A stretch of DNA of 64,000 nucleotides, from contig NZ_RBKT01000001.1 of the NCBI RefSeq assembly GCF_003633685.1, positions 186,001 through 250,000 on the forward strand, in the 5' to 3' direction. The stretch comes from Micromonospora pisi (lineage in GTDB: Bacteria > Actinomycetota > Actinomycetes > Mycobacteriales > Micromonosporaceae). Positions 63,682-64,000 of the stretch are shown here, piece by piece (the first letter of the stretch is position 1; every line of letters starts with the position of its first letter). Made by a program: the position numbers and the translations under genes. Below the pieces are notes generated by a model. That model ran no database searches. It was not told the origin of the DNA and saw only the letters and a list, made by a program, of their open reading frames with translations.

Positions 63682-64000
63682 CGGTACTCCGCGATCCGCT
63701 GGTAGAGCCCGAACGATCCGGCCGCCGCGAGCAGAACGGCCAGTAGTGCGACCGCGAGGTCGGCGCCCCGCAGGATGTTGCCGGCGGTTTCGGCCTGCTG
63801 GTCGAAGTGTTGACGGCCGTCGGTGATGCCCTTGGCGAGGGCCGTGTCGAGCTGACCTGCCGCGTTCGCGGCGCTCTCCGGCCCGGTTCCGGTCGCCAGC
63901 CGCACCGCTTCCAGGTGCTGGCTGCTGTCGTCGAGTTCACGTACCTTGCGATGGGTGGCGAGCCAGGCCCGGGCGTGGGAGCGGGCTTCCTCCACGGTCG
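63678..64000 (-). CDS. glnX: GlnX-like membrane sensor protein (C-terminal part; start outside window)
   Basis: Only the last 106 residues are visible; the frame runs out of the window at base 64000. The visible part is an extracytoplasmic helical stretch (ARSHARAWLATHRKVRELDD to AETAGNILRGA) followed by one C-terminal transmembrane helix (LAVALLAVLLAAAGSFGLY) and a short basic tail. In mycobacterial operons the same place, just before glnH and pknG, is taken by the membrane protein GlnX. The assignment rests on gene order and topology more than on sequence. It probably couples the binding lipoprotein to the kinase. Confidence 0.68.
   Translation of the reverse strand, partial: TVEEARSHARAWLATHRKVRELDDSSQHLEAVRLATGTGPESAANAAGQLDTALAKGITDGRQHFDQQAETAGNILRGADLAVALLAVLLAAAGSFGLYQRIAEYR

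Overview
High-GC actinobacterial chromosome, most likely Micromonosporaceae (Micromonospora/Plantactinospora/Actinoplanes relatives). The basis is roughly 70% GC, GTG/TTG starts, many leaderless-looking promoters, secreted GH10-CBM2 xylanase and PL1 pectate lyase, and a PknG-type kinase operon. No rRNA, tRNA, CRISPR array, transposase or integrase was seen.

Bases 1-10 kb hold stress and regulation genes: an anti-sigma HATPase fragment, a GSP39-like dehydrogenase, a penicillin-binding-fold protein, a LacI regulator divergent from an MFS carrier with a 16-bp operator between them, a secreted protein, a TetR/DHA2 efflux pair and a nitronate-monooxygenase-like enzyme. From 10 to 16 kb lie polysaccharide genes: a GH87-like beta-helix protein, an SGNH esterase and a GH10 xylanase whose upstream region carries several palindromes. 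At 16-18 kb is ahcY, preceded by a leader that folds as an S-adenosylhomocysteine (SAH) riboswitch whose pseudoknot strand is also the 5' arm of an intrinsic terminator.

From 18 to 33 kb come a large LuxR regulator, a methyltransferase, a TetR/aldehyde dehydrogenase/MFS locus with twin operators, an ADP-ribosylglycohydrolase, a hotdog protein, a coupled EXPERA/SDR pair, an LtrA protein, a lipoprotein esterase and a zinc-ribbon-bearing sugar epimerase. From 33 to 42 kb are a secreted lysozyme-like protein, a Tat-exported M14 peptidase, a complete glutamate-type ABC importer and an ATP-dependent DNA ligase.

Bases 42.3-43.4 kb form a compositionally different island: four tiny, start/stop-overlapping minus-strand genes face an AlpA-like DNA-binding protein across an array of six CTAG sites. 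From 44 to 56 kb are a 1464-residue subtilisin, a PEP-synthase/rifampicin-phosphotransferase-like enzyme behind a 13-bp inverted repeat that brackets its -10 box, a TetR regulator, a CadD transporter and a pectate lyase with a CRE-like operator.

The last 8 kb (56.0-64.0 kb, minus strand) are one tightly overlapping operon: GlnX-like membrane protein, GlnH-like lipoprotein, an unknown helical protein, PknG kinase with TPR tail, zinc-ribbon PP2C phosphatase, von Willebrand A protein and zinc-ribbon FHA protein. It joins the mycobacterial amino-acid-sensing GlnX-GlnH-PknG module to a phosphatase/vWA/FHA set, which suggests a complete sensor-kinase-phosphatase-reader circuit.
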